In this document: positions 1-5,764 of the stretch, in pieces
Layout of the letters: every line of letters starts with the position of its first letter
Position numbering within the stretch: position 1 is the stretch's first letter
DNA from: an uncultured beta proteobacterium
GTDB taxonomy: Bacteria > Pseudomonadota > Gammaproteobacteria > Burkholderiales > Burkholderiaceae_C
DNA length: 5,764 bases
NCBI GenBank assembly: GCA_903834645.1
Contig: CAILKA010000362.1
Coordinates: 1 to 5,764 of the forward strand
Direction: 5' to 3'
Made by a program: the position numbers and the translations under genes
Notes under the pieces: model-generated
Databases searched by the model: none
Told to the model about the DNA's origin: nothing
What the model saw: the letters and a program-made list of their open reading frames with translations, nothing else

Positions 1-1595
1 ATGCAGTAGTTGAGGCCCACGTGCAGGGGCAGCAGGGGAGAATATCCATTGATCGAGTCCAGCCCGCGCAGCACACCCAGGATGCCGCTGTACAGGTCCG
101 GACCTCCGGTGTGGCCGGGCTCAGGCCGGTCGTAGACGAACAGCACCCGGTCCTGCGGTCCCACGCCAGGGGGCGCTTCGTACTGGGCCAACATGCGCGG
201 GGGCATCCAGTCCGCCAACATCGTGTTGGACGGCTTGGTCGAGTGCATTTCCAGGGCGATGAAGAGCGTGCCGGCGATCCACGCCAGCGCCGCGGCCGGC
301 AAGCCGCGACGACTGGCCAGCCAGGCGCTCAGGCCGATCAGCACCAGCACCGTCAGCAACGCGCCCAGGTGAGGTTGAACCTGTTCGGGCGCACGCTGCC
401 AGGCCAGCAACGCCGCACCCAGCACCAGGCCCAGGGTGGTCAGGAGCCGCCGGGGCGTGGCAGCCAGGAACCCGCGCCCGATCACGAGCGCCATCAGCAC
501 CGGCACGAACAGGCTCGCGTACATCAGGAAGCGAAAGGGCCAGCGCAGCGTGCCCACGTGCGAGGGGCCCTGGGAGGCCAAGACCAGCACGCCCACCACC
601 AGCAGCAGCGCACCCGTGGGAGCGTCGCGCAGCAACTCGCGCCAGCGCTCGCGTGTCATCCACAGCGGCCACGCCAGCAACAGCGCGCTCACGTAGAAGT
701 ACGGAACAGCGAAGGGCCGGTCGTTCCAGATGAAGCGCATCTGCTCGACATGGGTCGGGAAACCCGCGTTGATCACGGCCGTCAGCGGCGCGACGAGCTC
801 GTGGTTGTTGGTCAGCACGCTGGGCCGGCCCACGCTGCCCATCGAGGTGACCAGCGGCAACCAGGCCGGAGCGGCCAGCAGCACGCCCGCGGTCGCGGGC
901 ACCCAGGCCGACCACAGCAGGCGCTGGCGCGATTCGGCGTCGCGCACATGCCAGGGCAGCAGGCTGGCCAGCACCAGGCCCAGCACGAGCAGCCCGTGGG
1001 GCCAGCCCGCCGTGGCGATGCCAAAGGCGCCCAGCGCCACCAGGAGCGGCCCGCGCGGCCCCGGGTGCCGGCTCCACAGCCCCATCAGCAGCCACGGGAA
1101 CCAGGCCAGGCTCAGCAGGCCGGGCGCCCAGGCCGATGCGAACCAGTAGGCCAGCAGCGGGTTCGTGCCCGTGATCGAGACGGCCACGAGCGCCGGCCAG
1201 TGGCCCGCGCGGGGCTGCAGCAGAAGATAGGTGCCCGTGAGCAGGAAGGCGTACCACACGCCCATGACCCATGCGGCAGCCAGCCACATGTCCTCGAACA
1301 GCGGCAGCGCCGCGTAGGTGGCCAGCGCCAGCGGGTTGAACACCGCGTACTGGTACTCGCCCAGCACGTCGCCGCCGAACCAGCTCGAGGCCAGGTCCAG
1401 CACCAGACGGCCCTCCCACAGGCCCAGGCCGATGGCACGGTAGACCGGCAGGTACTGGTGCTGGATGTCGTCGTGGAAGTAGAACGCCGGGAAGTGAAGC
1501 GCCTTGACGCCCAGGCAGGCGGCGATCACCAGGAGGAGCGCGACGGCTCGCGTCCCGGCCGCGCGCGGCTCCTCAAGCCCCCGGCTCGTGGGCAT
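1..1595 (-). CDS. YfhO-like polytopic membrane protein, probable GT-C type glycosyltransferase (3' end outside window)
   Basis: I translated the minus strand from the ATG at 1595-1593. It stays open for 531 codons to the window edge, so the C-terminus and stop are missing. The protein is strongly hydrophobic with many membrane segments. The first spans about residues 16-34 and is followed by an external loop with HDDIQHQYLPVYRAI (41-55). Then comes a Gly/Tyr-rich stretch (GGDVLGEYQYAVFNPLAL, 74-91), a layout typical of YfhO-like proteins, where acidic residues after the first helix recall the catalytic loop of GT-C glycosyltransferases. RWPFRFLMYASLF (361-373) and SINGYSP near the edge also fit this family. 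YfhO-type proteins are thought to move sugars from a polyprenyl carrier onto envelope polymers; the substrate here is unknown. The gene starts 19 bases after the flavoprotein stop, without a clear Shine-Dalgarno sequence, which suggests translational coupling. The family call is from memory of motif layout. A generic polytopic protein is the alternative. Confidence 0.8.
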   Translation of the reverse strand, partial: MPTSRGLEEPRAAGTRAVALLLVIAACLGVKALHFPAFYFHDDIQHQYLPVYRAIGLGLWEGRLVLDLASSWFGGDVLGEYQYAVFNPLALATYAALPLFEDMWLAAAWVMGVWYAFLLTGTYLLLQPRAGHWPALVAVSITGTNPLLAYWFASAWAPGLLSLAWFPWLLMGLWSRHPGPRGPLLVALGAFGIATAGWPHGLLVLGLVLASLLPWHVRDAESRQRLLWSAWVPATAGVLLAAPAWLPLVTSMGSVGRPSVLTNNHELVAPLTAVINAGFPTHVEQMRFIWNDRPFAVPYFYVSALLLAWPLWMTRERWRELLRDAPTGALLLVVGVLVLASQGPSHVGTLRWPFRFLMYASLFVPVLMALVIGRGFLAATPRRLLTTLGLVLGAALLAWQRAPEQVQPHLGALLTVLVLIGLSAWLASRRGLPAAALAWIAGTLFIALEMHSTKPSNTMLADWMPPRMLAQYEAPPGVGPQDRVLFVYDRPEPGHTGGPDLYSGILGVLRGLDSINGYSPLLPLHVGLNYC

Positions 1596-1614
1596 GTGGC
1601 GGTGTCGGCGCCGG

Positions 1615-3258
1615 TCAGGCGGTCTGGGCCGCCGGCGCGTACGTGCCGGACTTCGCAGCCCCCTCGCCTGGCGAGGACGAGGAGGAGGCTTCCTCGTGGT
1701 AGTCGTCGTCGATGTTGACGTTCCAGATCGCTGCGTGGTCGCCGCCGCCGGCCAGGATCTCCTGCACCGCCACGTGGGCCGACAGCATCGAGTGGTCCTG
1801 GTTGTTGTAGCGATGCATGCCGTTGCGGCCCACCAGGTACAGGTTGGGCATCCCGTCGAGCCAGGTGCGCACCGTGTCGAAGCGGGCGTAGGCCGCACCG
1901 AAGTAGCCGGGGTAGGCCTTGGGCATGCGGATCACGGTGGCGTCCAGTGCATCGGCCTCGTCGGCCAGGCGCAGCTGCTGCATCTCGCGCACGGCCAGCG
2001 CCTTGAGCTGCTCGTCGCTCATCGCCCACAGCTCGTCATCGTCGCGGGCGAAGAACTCCAGCCCCACCCACACCGTGCCGGGGTCGGCGACCATGTACGG
2101 GCTCCAGTTGTTGAAGACCTGCAAGCGGCCGACCTTCACGCCGGGGTCTTGGATGTAGATCCAGTTGTCGGGCACGAGGTGAGTCTTCGGGTCCACCGAG
2201 CCGGGCGTGCGGCGCAGCTTTCGGTACAGCAGCCCCACGGTGATGAAATCGCGGTACTGCAAGCCGTTGCTCACCTCGAGCACTTCAGGCGCCGGGGCCG
2301 GCCGCATCGCCTGCAGCAGTTCACGCACCGGCATCGTCGAGACCACGTGGCCGGCGCCGAAGCGCTGCGTCTGGCCGTCGGGCATCGTCGCCGCCACGCC
2401 CGTGACCCGATGGCCGTCTCGCTCGATGTGCGACACGCGCGCACCGCGCACCAGCCGCCCGCCTGCCTGTTCGAAGCGCTGCGCAGCCGTCTCCCACATC
2501 TGGCCGGGACCGTACTTGGGATACAGGAAGTGCTCGATCAGGGAGGTGGCCGGGCCGCTCTTGGCCTGCCCGGGCACCAGCTTGCGCAGCGCGTGTGCGA
2601 GCAGCTTGGTCACCGACAGGCTCTTGATGCGCTGCGCGCCCCACTCGGCGCTGATCTCGTGGCAAGGCACGCCCCAGACCTTCTCCGTGTACTCCTTGAA
2701 GAACTGGCGGTACAGGCGCTGCCCGAAGCGGTTGATGAGGAAGTCCTCGAGCGAGCGCTCCGGGCGGATCGGCCGGGCCATGGCCGCTGCATAGCTGGCC
2801 CCGAGCGCCACGCACTTGGCGGGCCCGAGCTTGCGCACCATGTCCAGGCCCGGCTTGAGCGGGTAGTCGAAGAACTGCCCGCCCCAGTAGATGCGGGAAA
2901 GCCGGTTGCGCAGCAGCATCACCGACTCCTCGCTCTCGCGCGCGCGCACCTCGCCGCGTCCGAGCAGGCGCGAGGCGCCCTGGTAACCCAGCCGCACCTC
3001 CTCCTGTGCGAACCCGCCCTCGGGCATGGCCACCGGCAGCATGTCGCGCCACCAGTCCATCACCCAGTCGGACTTGGAGAAAAAGCGATGGCCGCCAATG
3101 TCGATGCGGTTGCCCTTGTAGGCCACGGTCTTGGACAGCCCGCCGATGTCTTGCGTGGCTTCCAGCACCGTGACGCCCGTCCGACCGGCGCGGCACAGCT
3201 CGAGGGCGGCGGTCAGCCCGGCCGGGCCGGCACCAATGATCACGATCGGTTCAGACAT
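1615..3258 (-). CDS. FAD-dependent oxidoreductase, UDP-galactopyranose-mutase-like / amine-oxidase-like family
   Basis: This is a 547-residue soluble flavoprotein. The N-terminal Rossmann fold is clear: IVIIGAGPAGLTAA (5-18) carries the GxGxxG dinucleotide loop, E33 ends strand 2 as the ribose-binding acid, and GGLSKT (39-44) follows. Further motifs are DIGGHRFFSKSDWV (53-66), SRIYWGGQFFDYPLKP (121-136), RFGQRLYRQFFKEYTEKVWG (177-196) and VGRNGMHRYNNQDHSM (476-491), the last being the C-terminal FAD-contact segment. By position these parallel the GPHIFHT, YTxKQW and GRxxxYxYxDM motifs of UDP-galactopyranose mutase. Family members are often labelled protoporphyrinogen oxidase or amine oxidoreductase by automatic pipelines, but a porphyrin role is not supported by these neighbours. 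The tail holds an acidic YHEE segment (about 520) and a run of five serines, probably disordered. The ATG at 3258 overlaps the gtrA-like stop by 8 bases and has a strong ribosome binding site. It probably acts on a sugar nucleotide or lipid-linked sugar; the reaction is unknown. Confidence 0.93.
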   Translation of the reverse strand: MSEPIVIIGAGPAGLTAALELCRAGRTGVTVLEATQDIGGLSKTVAYKGNRIDIGGHRFFSKSDWVMDWWRDMLPVAMPEGGFAQEEVRLGYQGASRLLGRGEVRARESEESVMLLRNRLSRIYWGGQFFDYPLKPGLDMVRKLGPAKCVALGASYAAAMARPIRPERSLEDFLINRFGQRLYRQFFKEYTEKVWGVPCHEISAEWGAQRIKSLSVTKLLAHALRKLVPGQAKSGPATSLIEHFLYPKYGPGQMWETAAQRFEQAGGRLVRGARVSHIERDGHRVTGVAATMPDGQTQRFGAGHVVSTMPVRELLQAMRPAPAPEVLEVSNGLQYRDFITVGLLYRKLRRTPGSVDPKTHLVPDNWIYIQDPGVKVGRLQVFNNWSPYMVADPGTVWVGLEFFARDDDELWAMSDEQLKALAVREMQQLRLADEADALDATVIRMPKAYPGYFGAAYARFDTVRTWLDGMPNLYLVGRNGMHRYNNQDHSMLSAHVAVQEILAGGGDHAAIWNVNIDDDYHEEASSSSSPGEGAAKSGTYAPAAQTA

Positions 3259-3736
3259 GGGTACCTCCGGAGCTGCCGCGGTGGCTGAAAAGCATCAGCT
3301 TGCGCAATGAGAAATTGACCAGAAAGACCACCCCCGCCGCCATCACCCGGGAGAGCACGGGCTCGGTGCCCAGGCCCTCCACAAGCAGCCACAGCAGCGC
3401 CTGCGTCAGGAGCAGCCCCACTGCCCCGATGGCGGCAAACACGGTGAACTCGGCCCGGGCATCGGCCAGGCGGCGGGTGCGAAAGACGAGCTTCACGCTG
3501 AGCCCGTAGACCACCACGAGCCCCACGATGAACGACACCGCGGCCGCACCCGCGAAGCCCCAGCCCGCGAGCTTCAGGAGCGCGGTGTAGAGACCCACGT
3601 CGACCCCGAAAGCCACCGCGCTGCAGCCGAAGTAGCGGGCGAACTCGGCCACAGGCCCGCGCAGCGACTGGCCGGCCTGTGGGGCCGGTGCCGCCGCCTG
3701 GGTCGGCTCGGGATCAGCGCAGCTGCTTGCAGTCAT
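3251..3736 (-). CDS. GtrA family membrane protein, putative polyprenyl-linked sugar translocase
   Basis: This 161-residue protein has the GtrA family (Pfam PF04138) design of four membrane helices, at about 34-56, 59-81, 96-119 and 127-150. The family landmarks are visible: EFARYFGCSAVAFGVDVGLY (31-50) at the first helix, a basic RTRR loop (86-89) after helix 2, and NFSLRKLMLF (141-150) closing helix 4. The first 30 residues are Ala/Pro/Gln-rich and probably a cytosolic extension. Known members include GtrA of Shigella serotype-conversion phages, proposed to flip undecaprenyl-phosphate-glucose, and mycobacterial Rv3789, linked to decaprenyl-phosphate-arabinose and arabinogalactan synthesis. 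The ATG at 3736 lies inside the end of the upstream gene (23-base overlap) with no good ribosome binding site, so translation is probably coupled. The stop overlaps the start of the flavoprotein gene. The exact cargo, and whether it flips it or acts as a scaffold, cannot be told. Confidence 0.9.
   Translation of the reverse strand: MTASSCADPEPTQAAAPAPQAGQSLRGPVAEFARYFGCSAVAFGVDVGLYTALLKLAGWGFAGAAAVSFIVGLVVVYGLSVKLVFRTRRLADARAEFTVFAAIGAVGLLLTQALLWLLVEGLGTEPVLSRVMAAGVVFLVNFSLRKLMLFSHRGSSGGTHV
3264..3268 (-). promoter_or_regulatory. Strong Shine-Dalgarno site of the flavoprotein gene
   Basis: The minus strand reads CGGAGGTACCCATG, placing GGAGG five bases before the ATG at 3258. The site lies inside the last codons of the gtrA-like gene. 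It fixes the flavoprotein start and suggests that this enzyme is translated efficiently in its own right. The other genes of the block have weak or no recognisable sites. Confidence 0.85.
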
Positions 3737-5606
3737 ACAGGTAGAGCGTGTGGCGCTGGGCGCCGCGTTCGAAGGTCCATGTCGCCACGACCCCCCGGCG
3801 CTCGCCGTAGGGCAGGATCATGAAATCGGGCCCGGCCGGGTGCCGGCAGATGTCGTCGAGGATCTCCTGCTCAGGCACGCACGTCTCGGCCGGGTTGGCG
3901 TTGCGCTCGAGCGTACCCAGGATCTGGCACAGCTCGGCTTGCATCAGCAGGGCCTCCAAGGGCTCACGGCGGCGGCTGAACTCCAGCGCGGTCCCGCGGT
4001 TGAAGAGCATGCCGGCGGCTTGCTGGTGGGAGAAGTGGCTCGGGCGCCCGAGCCAGGCCCAGGAAGCCGCCAGATGGTCGGGCCAGTAAACCTGCGCGCC
4101 TGCGGGGATCCGGGCGGCGAAGGGGTGCGAGCCCGGTTGGGCGCGCTCGAGCTCGCGCGTCCACTCCGAGCGGCGATCCCAGGCCAGGCAGCCCCACACC
4201 AGCAGCGCCGACACGATCGCGCCAGCCAGGATGCGCAACGACTGGTGGTTCCAGGCCATCAGGAGCCAGGCCGCCAACCCCAGCGAAACCGTGGGCACGC
4301 GCAGCACCGACCAGGCCACCAGCGCAGGCTCCACGTCCACCATCGACGCTTGCATCGCCAGCAGGCTGCGGGCCGCCAGGGCCACGCTCAGGCCAACCAG
4401 GGCCAGGCCCGATGCGGCAAGCGCCAGTCGCGCGATGCGCACGTCGAGCTCGTGGCCCCCGCGACGCAGCGCGAAAGTGCCCGCCGCCATGGCGCACAGC
4501 AGCCAGCTCGACTCCCAGGCTCCGTTGACGGCACACACGGCCAGCGCCGTGACCACCGCGTGCAGCCTGTCGACGAGCCGGGATGACCACAGCCGCCACA
4601 GCAGGGCCGGCAGCACCAGGACGACCAGAAGATGGGCCACCCATTGCACGCGCCACAGTTGCAGGCCCGTGATGAGCTGGTTGTGCAGGAGGTCGGCCCC
4701 CACCCAAGACAGGGCGAAGAGCCCCGCCAGGGCCAGCAGCGTCGCGCGCGCCAGAGCCGCGAGCGTAGGCCCGAGCATGCGCGAGGCAGCTACAAGCACG
4801 CCCACATCCATCAGGAGCGCCATCCAATCGACCTGCAGCCAGTGCGAGATGAACAGATGCGGGCTCAGATCCCGGACCGGCTTGAGCCACGGCTCGTCCA
4901 GCGGCGTGAGCAGGCCCGAGAAAGGCGCGATCCCCAGCGCAGCGGGCACGAGCATCAGGGGGGTGGCGGCGGCCAGCCACAGCCAGCGCCGGTCGAGCTG
5001 CAGCTGCAGGCACCACACCACCGCCGCCACCGGCAGGGCCACCAGGGGATGCATGGCCGCCGCCGCCAGCCACACGGGCACGGCAGCAACGCGTCGGCCC
5101 GCCACCCAAAGCGCCAGCGCCAGCAGGGCCGTCGGCTCGGCCACCGTGCGGGCGGTGACGAAGTTCTCGGCAAACGAGAAGATGCCGAAGCCTCCATAGA
5201 AGTGCGACATCGCGCCCAGCGACACGAGTGCCAGCCAGCGCTCTGCCGCACCCGGGAGCGAGCGCACGAGCCACGCCGCCACCGCCACCAGCGCCGCCTG
5301 GCAGGTCAGCAGCACCATCAACTGCGCGGCAGGCAGGCCCCAGGCACGCTGCCCGGCCGCGAGCACCGAAGAGAAGATGCTGAAACGGTCCTGCGAGCCG
5401 AAGGCGAAGAAGAAGTCGCGGTCGAGCAGCCCAGGGTGCAACTGCTGCAGCACCTGCCCGAGGTAGAGAACGCCGTCGTGTCGCACACCGATGTAGGGCC
5501 GCGACAGCAGCCAGATGGCCACCACCACCGCCACCGCGAGCCAGGCTGGCGCGGTGCGCGCGGCCGGCATGGCGGCACTCATCGGGCGGGTCGGGAAGGC
5601 GTCCAT
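3714..5606 (-). CDS. Polytopic membrane protein of unrecognised family with C-terminal soluble domain; possible GT-C glycosyltransferase
   Basis: From the ATG at 5606 this is 630 residues. I do not recognise a named family. A first helix (about 21-36) is followed by YIGVRHDGVLYLGQ (38-51), placing an acidic residue (D44) just outside the first helix, as in GT-C enzymes. DRDFFFAFGSQDRFSIFS (62-79) and FAENFVTARTVAEP (145-158) look like conserved loop motifs, and AMHPLVALP (184-192) starts another helix. Around a dozen hydrophobic segments follow, up to about residue 476. The last 154 residues are hydrophilic and have mixed composition (WPDH, GRPSHFSHQQ, and several cysteines), probably a periplasmic domain. 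The frame opens upstream to a TTG at 5651, but that codon lies in the U-tract of the terminator, so I chose the first ATG. ATGs at 5582 and 5570 are also possible, and none has a strong Shine-Dalgarno site. Being first in the block and behind a pilin gene, it could be a pilin or surface glycosyltransferase, which is inference. Confidence 0.85.
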   Translation of the reverse strand: MDAFPTRPMSAAMPAARTAPAWLAVAVVVAIWLLSRPYIGVRHDGVLYLGQVLQQLHPGLLDRDFFFAFGSQDRFSIFSSVLAAGQRAWGLPAAQLMVLLTCQAALVAVAAWLVRSLPGAAERWLALVSLGAMSHFYGGFGIFSFAENFVTARTVAEPTALLALALWVAGRRVAAVPVWLAAAAMHPLVALPVAAVVWCLQLQLDRRWLWLAAATPLMLVPAALGIAPFSGLLTPLDEPWLKPVRDLSPHLFISHWLQVDWMALLMDVGVLVAASRMLGPTLAALARATLLALAGLFALSWVGADLLHNQLITGLQLWRVQWVAHLLVVLVLPALLWRLWSSRLVDRLHAVVTALAVCAVNGAWESSWLLCAMAAGTFALRRGGHELDVRIARLALAASGLALVGLSVALAARSLLAMQASMVDVEPALVAWSVLRVPTVSLGLAAWLLMAWNHQSLRILAGAIVSALLVWGCLAWDRRSEWTRELERAQPGSHPFAARIPAGAQVYWPDHLAASWAWLGRPSHFSHQQAAGMLFNRGTALEFSRRREPLEALLMQAELCQILGTLERNANPAETCVPEQEILDDICRHPAGPDFMILPYGERRGVVATWTFERGAQRHTLYLYDCKQLR

Positions 5607-5649
5607 GGTGTGGGCCTGTACTGGATCACGGGCGCGCGGGCGAGGATGC

Positions 5650-5676
5650 AAAGAAAAGCGGCCCCGCAGGGCCGCT
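5650..5676 (-). terminator. Intrinsic (rho-independent) terminator of the upstream pilin-like gene
   Basis: On the minus strand AGCGGCCC, loop TGCG and GGGCCGCT form a perfect 8-base-pair GC-rich stem, followed directly by a T-rich tract (TTTTCTTT, counting the last T of the stem). It starts 36 bases after the TGA of the pilin-like gene and ends 43 bases before the ATG of the next gene. It therefore probably ends the highly expressed pilin transcript and limits read-through into the membrane-protein operon. On the plus strand the stem has no T-tract, so termination is one-directional. Confidence 0.88.
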
Positions 5677-5686
5677 CATCGGGTCA

Positions 5687-5705
5687 GGCCCCGCAAGACG
5701 GGGCC
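5687..5705 (-). other. Second RNA hairpin between pilin stop codon and terminator
   Basis: The minus strand reads GGCCCCG, loop TCTTG and CGGGGCC, a perfect 7-base-pair stem with a five-base loop beginning 7 bases after the pilin-like TGA. It has no T-tract, so it is not itself a standard terminator. It could protect the 3' end of the mRNA. Its 5' arm can also pair with part of the terminator hairpin, because GGCCCCGCA (plus-strand reading) occurs at both 5660-5668 and 5687-5695. Confidence 0.6.
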
Positions 5706-5712
5706 CGCTGCA

Positions 5713-5764
5713 TCAGCCGCGGCAGGAGCCCGGCAGGAACTTCGAGGGAACGGTGGTGTTGTCC
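5713..5764 (-). CDS. C-terminal end of a type IV pilin-like protein (PilA-like; 5' part outside window)
   Basis: Only 16 codons and the TGA are present, reading DNTTVPSKFLPGSCRG. Type IV pilins of beta- and gammaproteobacteria typically end in a pattern like (I/V)xxKYLPxxCR, where the cysteine closes the C-terminal disulfide loop (D-region). The Lys-Phe-Leu-Pro and Ser-Cys-Arg parts match this well. The frame is open to the edge. The stop is followed by a hairpin and then a strong intrinsic terminator, as expected for an abundantly transcribed pilin gene. With so few residues the identification is not certain. The N-terminal prepilin peptidase site and hydrophobic helix would lie to the right of the window. 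If correct, the protein is the major or a minor subunit of a surface fibre, exported through the type IV pilus machinery. Confidence 0.65.
   Translation of the reverse strand, partial: DNTTVPSKFLPGSCRG

Noticed and set aside
121..1419. Minus-strand frame of 432 codons
   Set aside because: It is Arg/Gly/Ala-rich low-complexity sequence in a frame shifted relative to the true YfhO-like translation, which has coherent membrane helices over the same region.
1660..1700. GAGGA-rich repeat near the flavoprotein 3' end
   Set aside because: It is a short low-complexity stretch encoding Glu-Glu-Ala and a serine run in the protein tail, with no unit structure suggesting a functional repeat.
21..1718. 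Open plus-strand frame of 565 codons
   Set aside because: The product is Gln/Arg/His/Gly-rich with no hydrophobic core or motif, and it lies antisense to the YfhO-like gene. This is typical of the complement of a GC-rich membrane-protein gene.
1504..3288. Open plus-strand frame of 594 codons
   Set aside because: It is exactly antisense to the well-supported flavoprotein gene and has a biased composition (His/Val/Arg/Ala). No motif and no ribosome binding site were seen.
3964..5274. Minus-strand frame of 436 codons inside the 630-residue membrane protein gene
   Set aside because: This is an off-frame shadow with Arg/Ala/Gly bias. The other frame gives convincing helices and a structured C-terminal domain, and it overlaps gtrA in the usual operon manner.
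5607..5651. Upstream TTG start at 5651 for the 630-residue protein
   Set aside because: It would place the start codon inside the terminator U-tract and add 15 Pro/Arg-rich residues with no ribosome binding site. The ATG at 5606 is more plausible.
1..5764. Search for CRISPR arrays, tRNA genes, insertion sequences and attachment sites
   Set aside because: No regularly spaced repeats, tRNA-like folds, transposase reading frames or terminal inverted repeats were seen. The composition is uniform across the window.

Overview
The window looks like a chromosomal segment of a high-GC betaproteobacterium, probably of the order Burkholderiales. This rests on strong G/C bias at third codon positions, Ala/Leu/Arg-rich proteins, and a type IV pilin tail of the kind seen in that group. 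It is an inference, because there is no rRNA or other marker gene. All supported genes lie on the minus strand and are read from right to left. The long open frames on the plus strand, and the other minus frames, are GC-driven shadows.

Reading in the direction of transcription, the right edge (5764-5713) holds the last 16 codons of a gene whose product ends like a type IV pilin. After its stop codon come a small hairpin (5705-5687) and then a textbook intrinsic terminator (5676-5650). Next, in one tightly packed block, come four items: a 630-residue polytopic membrane protein of unrecognised family (5606-3714); a GtrA-family small membrane protein (3736-3251, overlapping the previous gene by 23 bases); a flavoprotein of the UDP-galactopyranose-mutase-like / amine-oxidase-like family (3258-1615, overlapping by 8 bases and with a strong GGAGG ribosome binding site); and, 19 bases further on, a large polytopic YfhO-like membrane protein (1595 to the left edge, C-terminus outside the window).

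The overlaps and short gaps argue that the last four genes form one operon. The content suggests a membrane-based glycan pathway: GtrA proteins are associated with polyprenyl-phosphate-linked sugars, YfhO-like and other large polytopic proteins often have the GT-C glycosyltransferase design, and the flavoenzyme could act on a nucleotide sugar or lipid-linked intermediate. Its position directly behind a pilin gene raises the possibility of pilin or surface glycosylation, comparable in layout to the pilA-tfpW/tfpO arrangement of Pseudomonas. That functional reading is a hypothesis. No GtrB-type (GT2) polyprenyl-phosphate glycosyltransferase is in view, and it may lie beyond the left edge.

No tRNA, rRNA, CRISPR array, insertion sequence or long repeat was seen. 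No stretch longer than about 110 bases lacks a gene.
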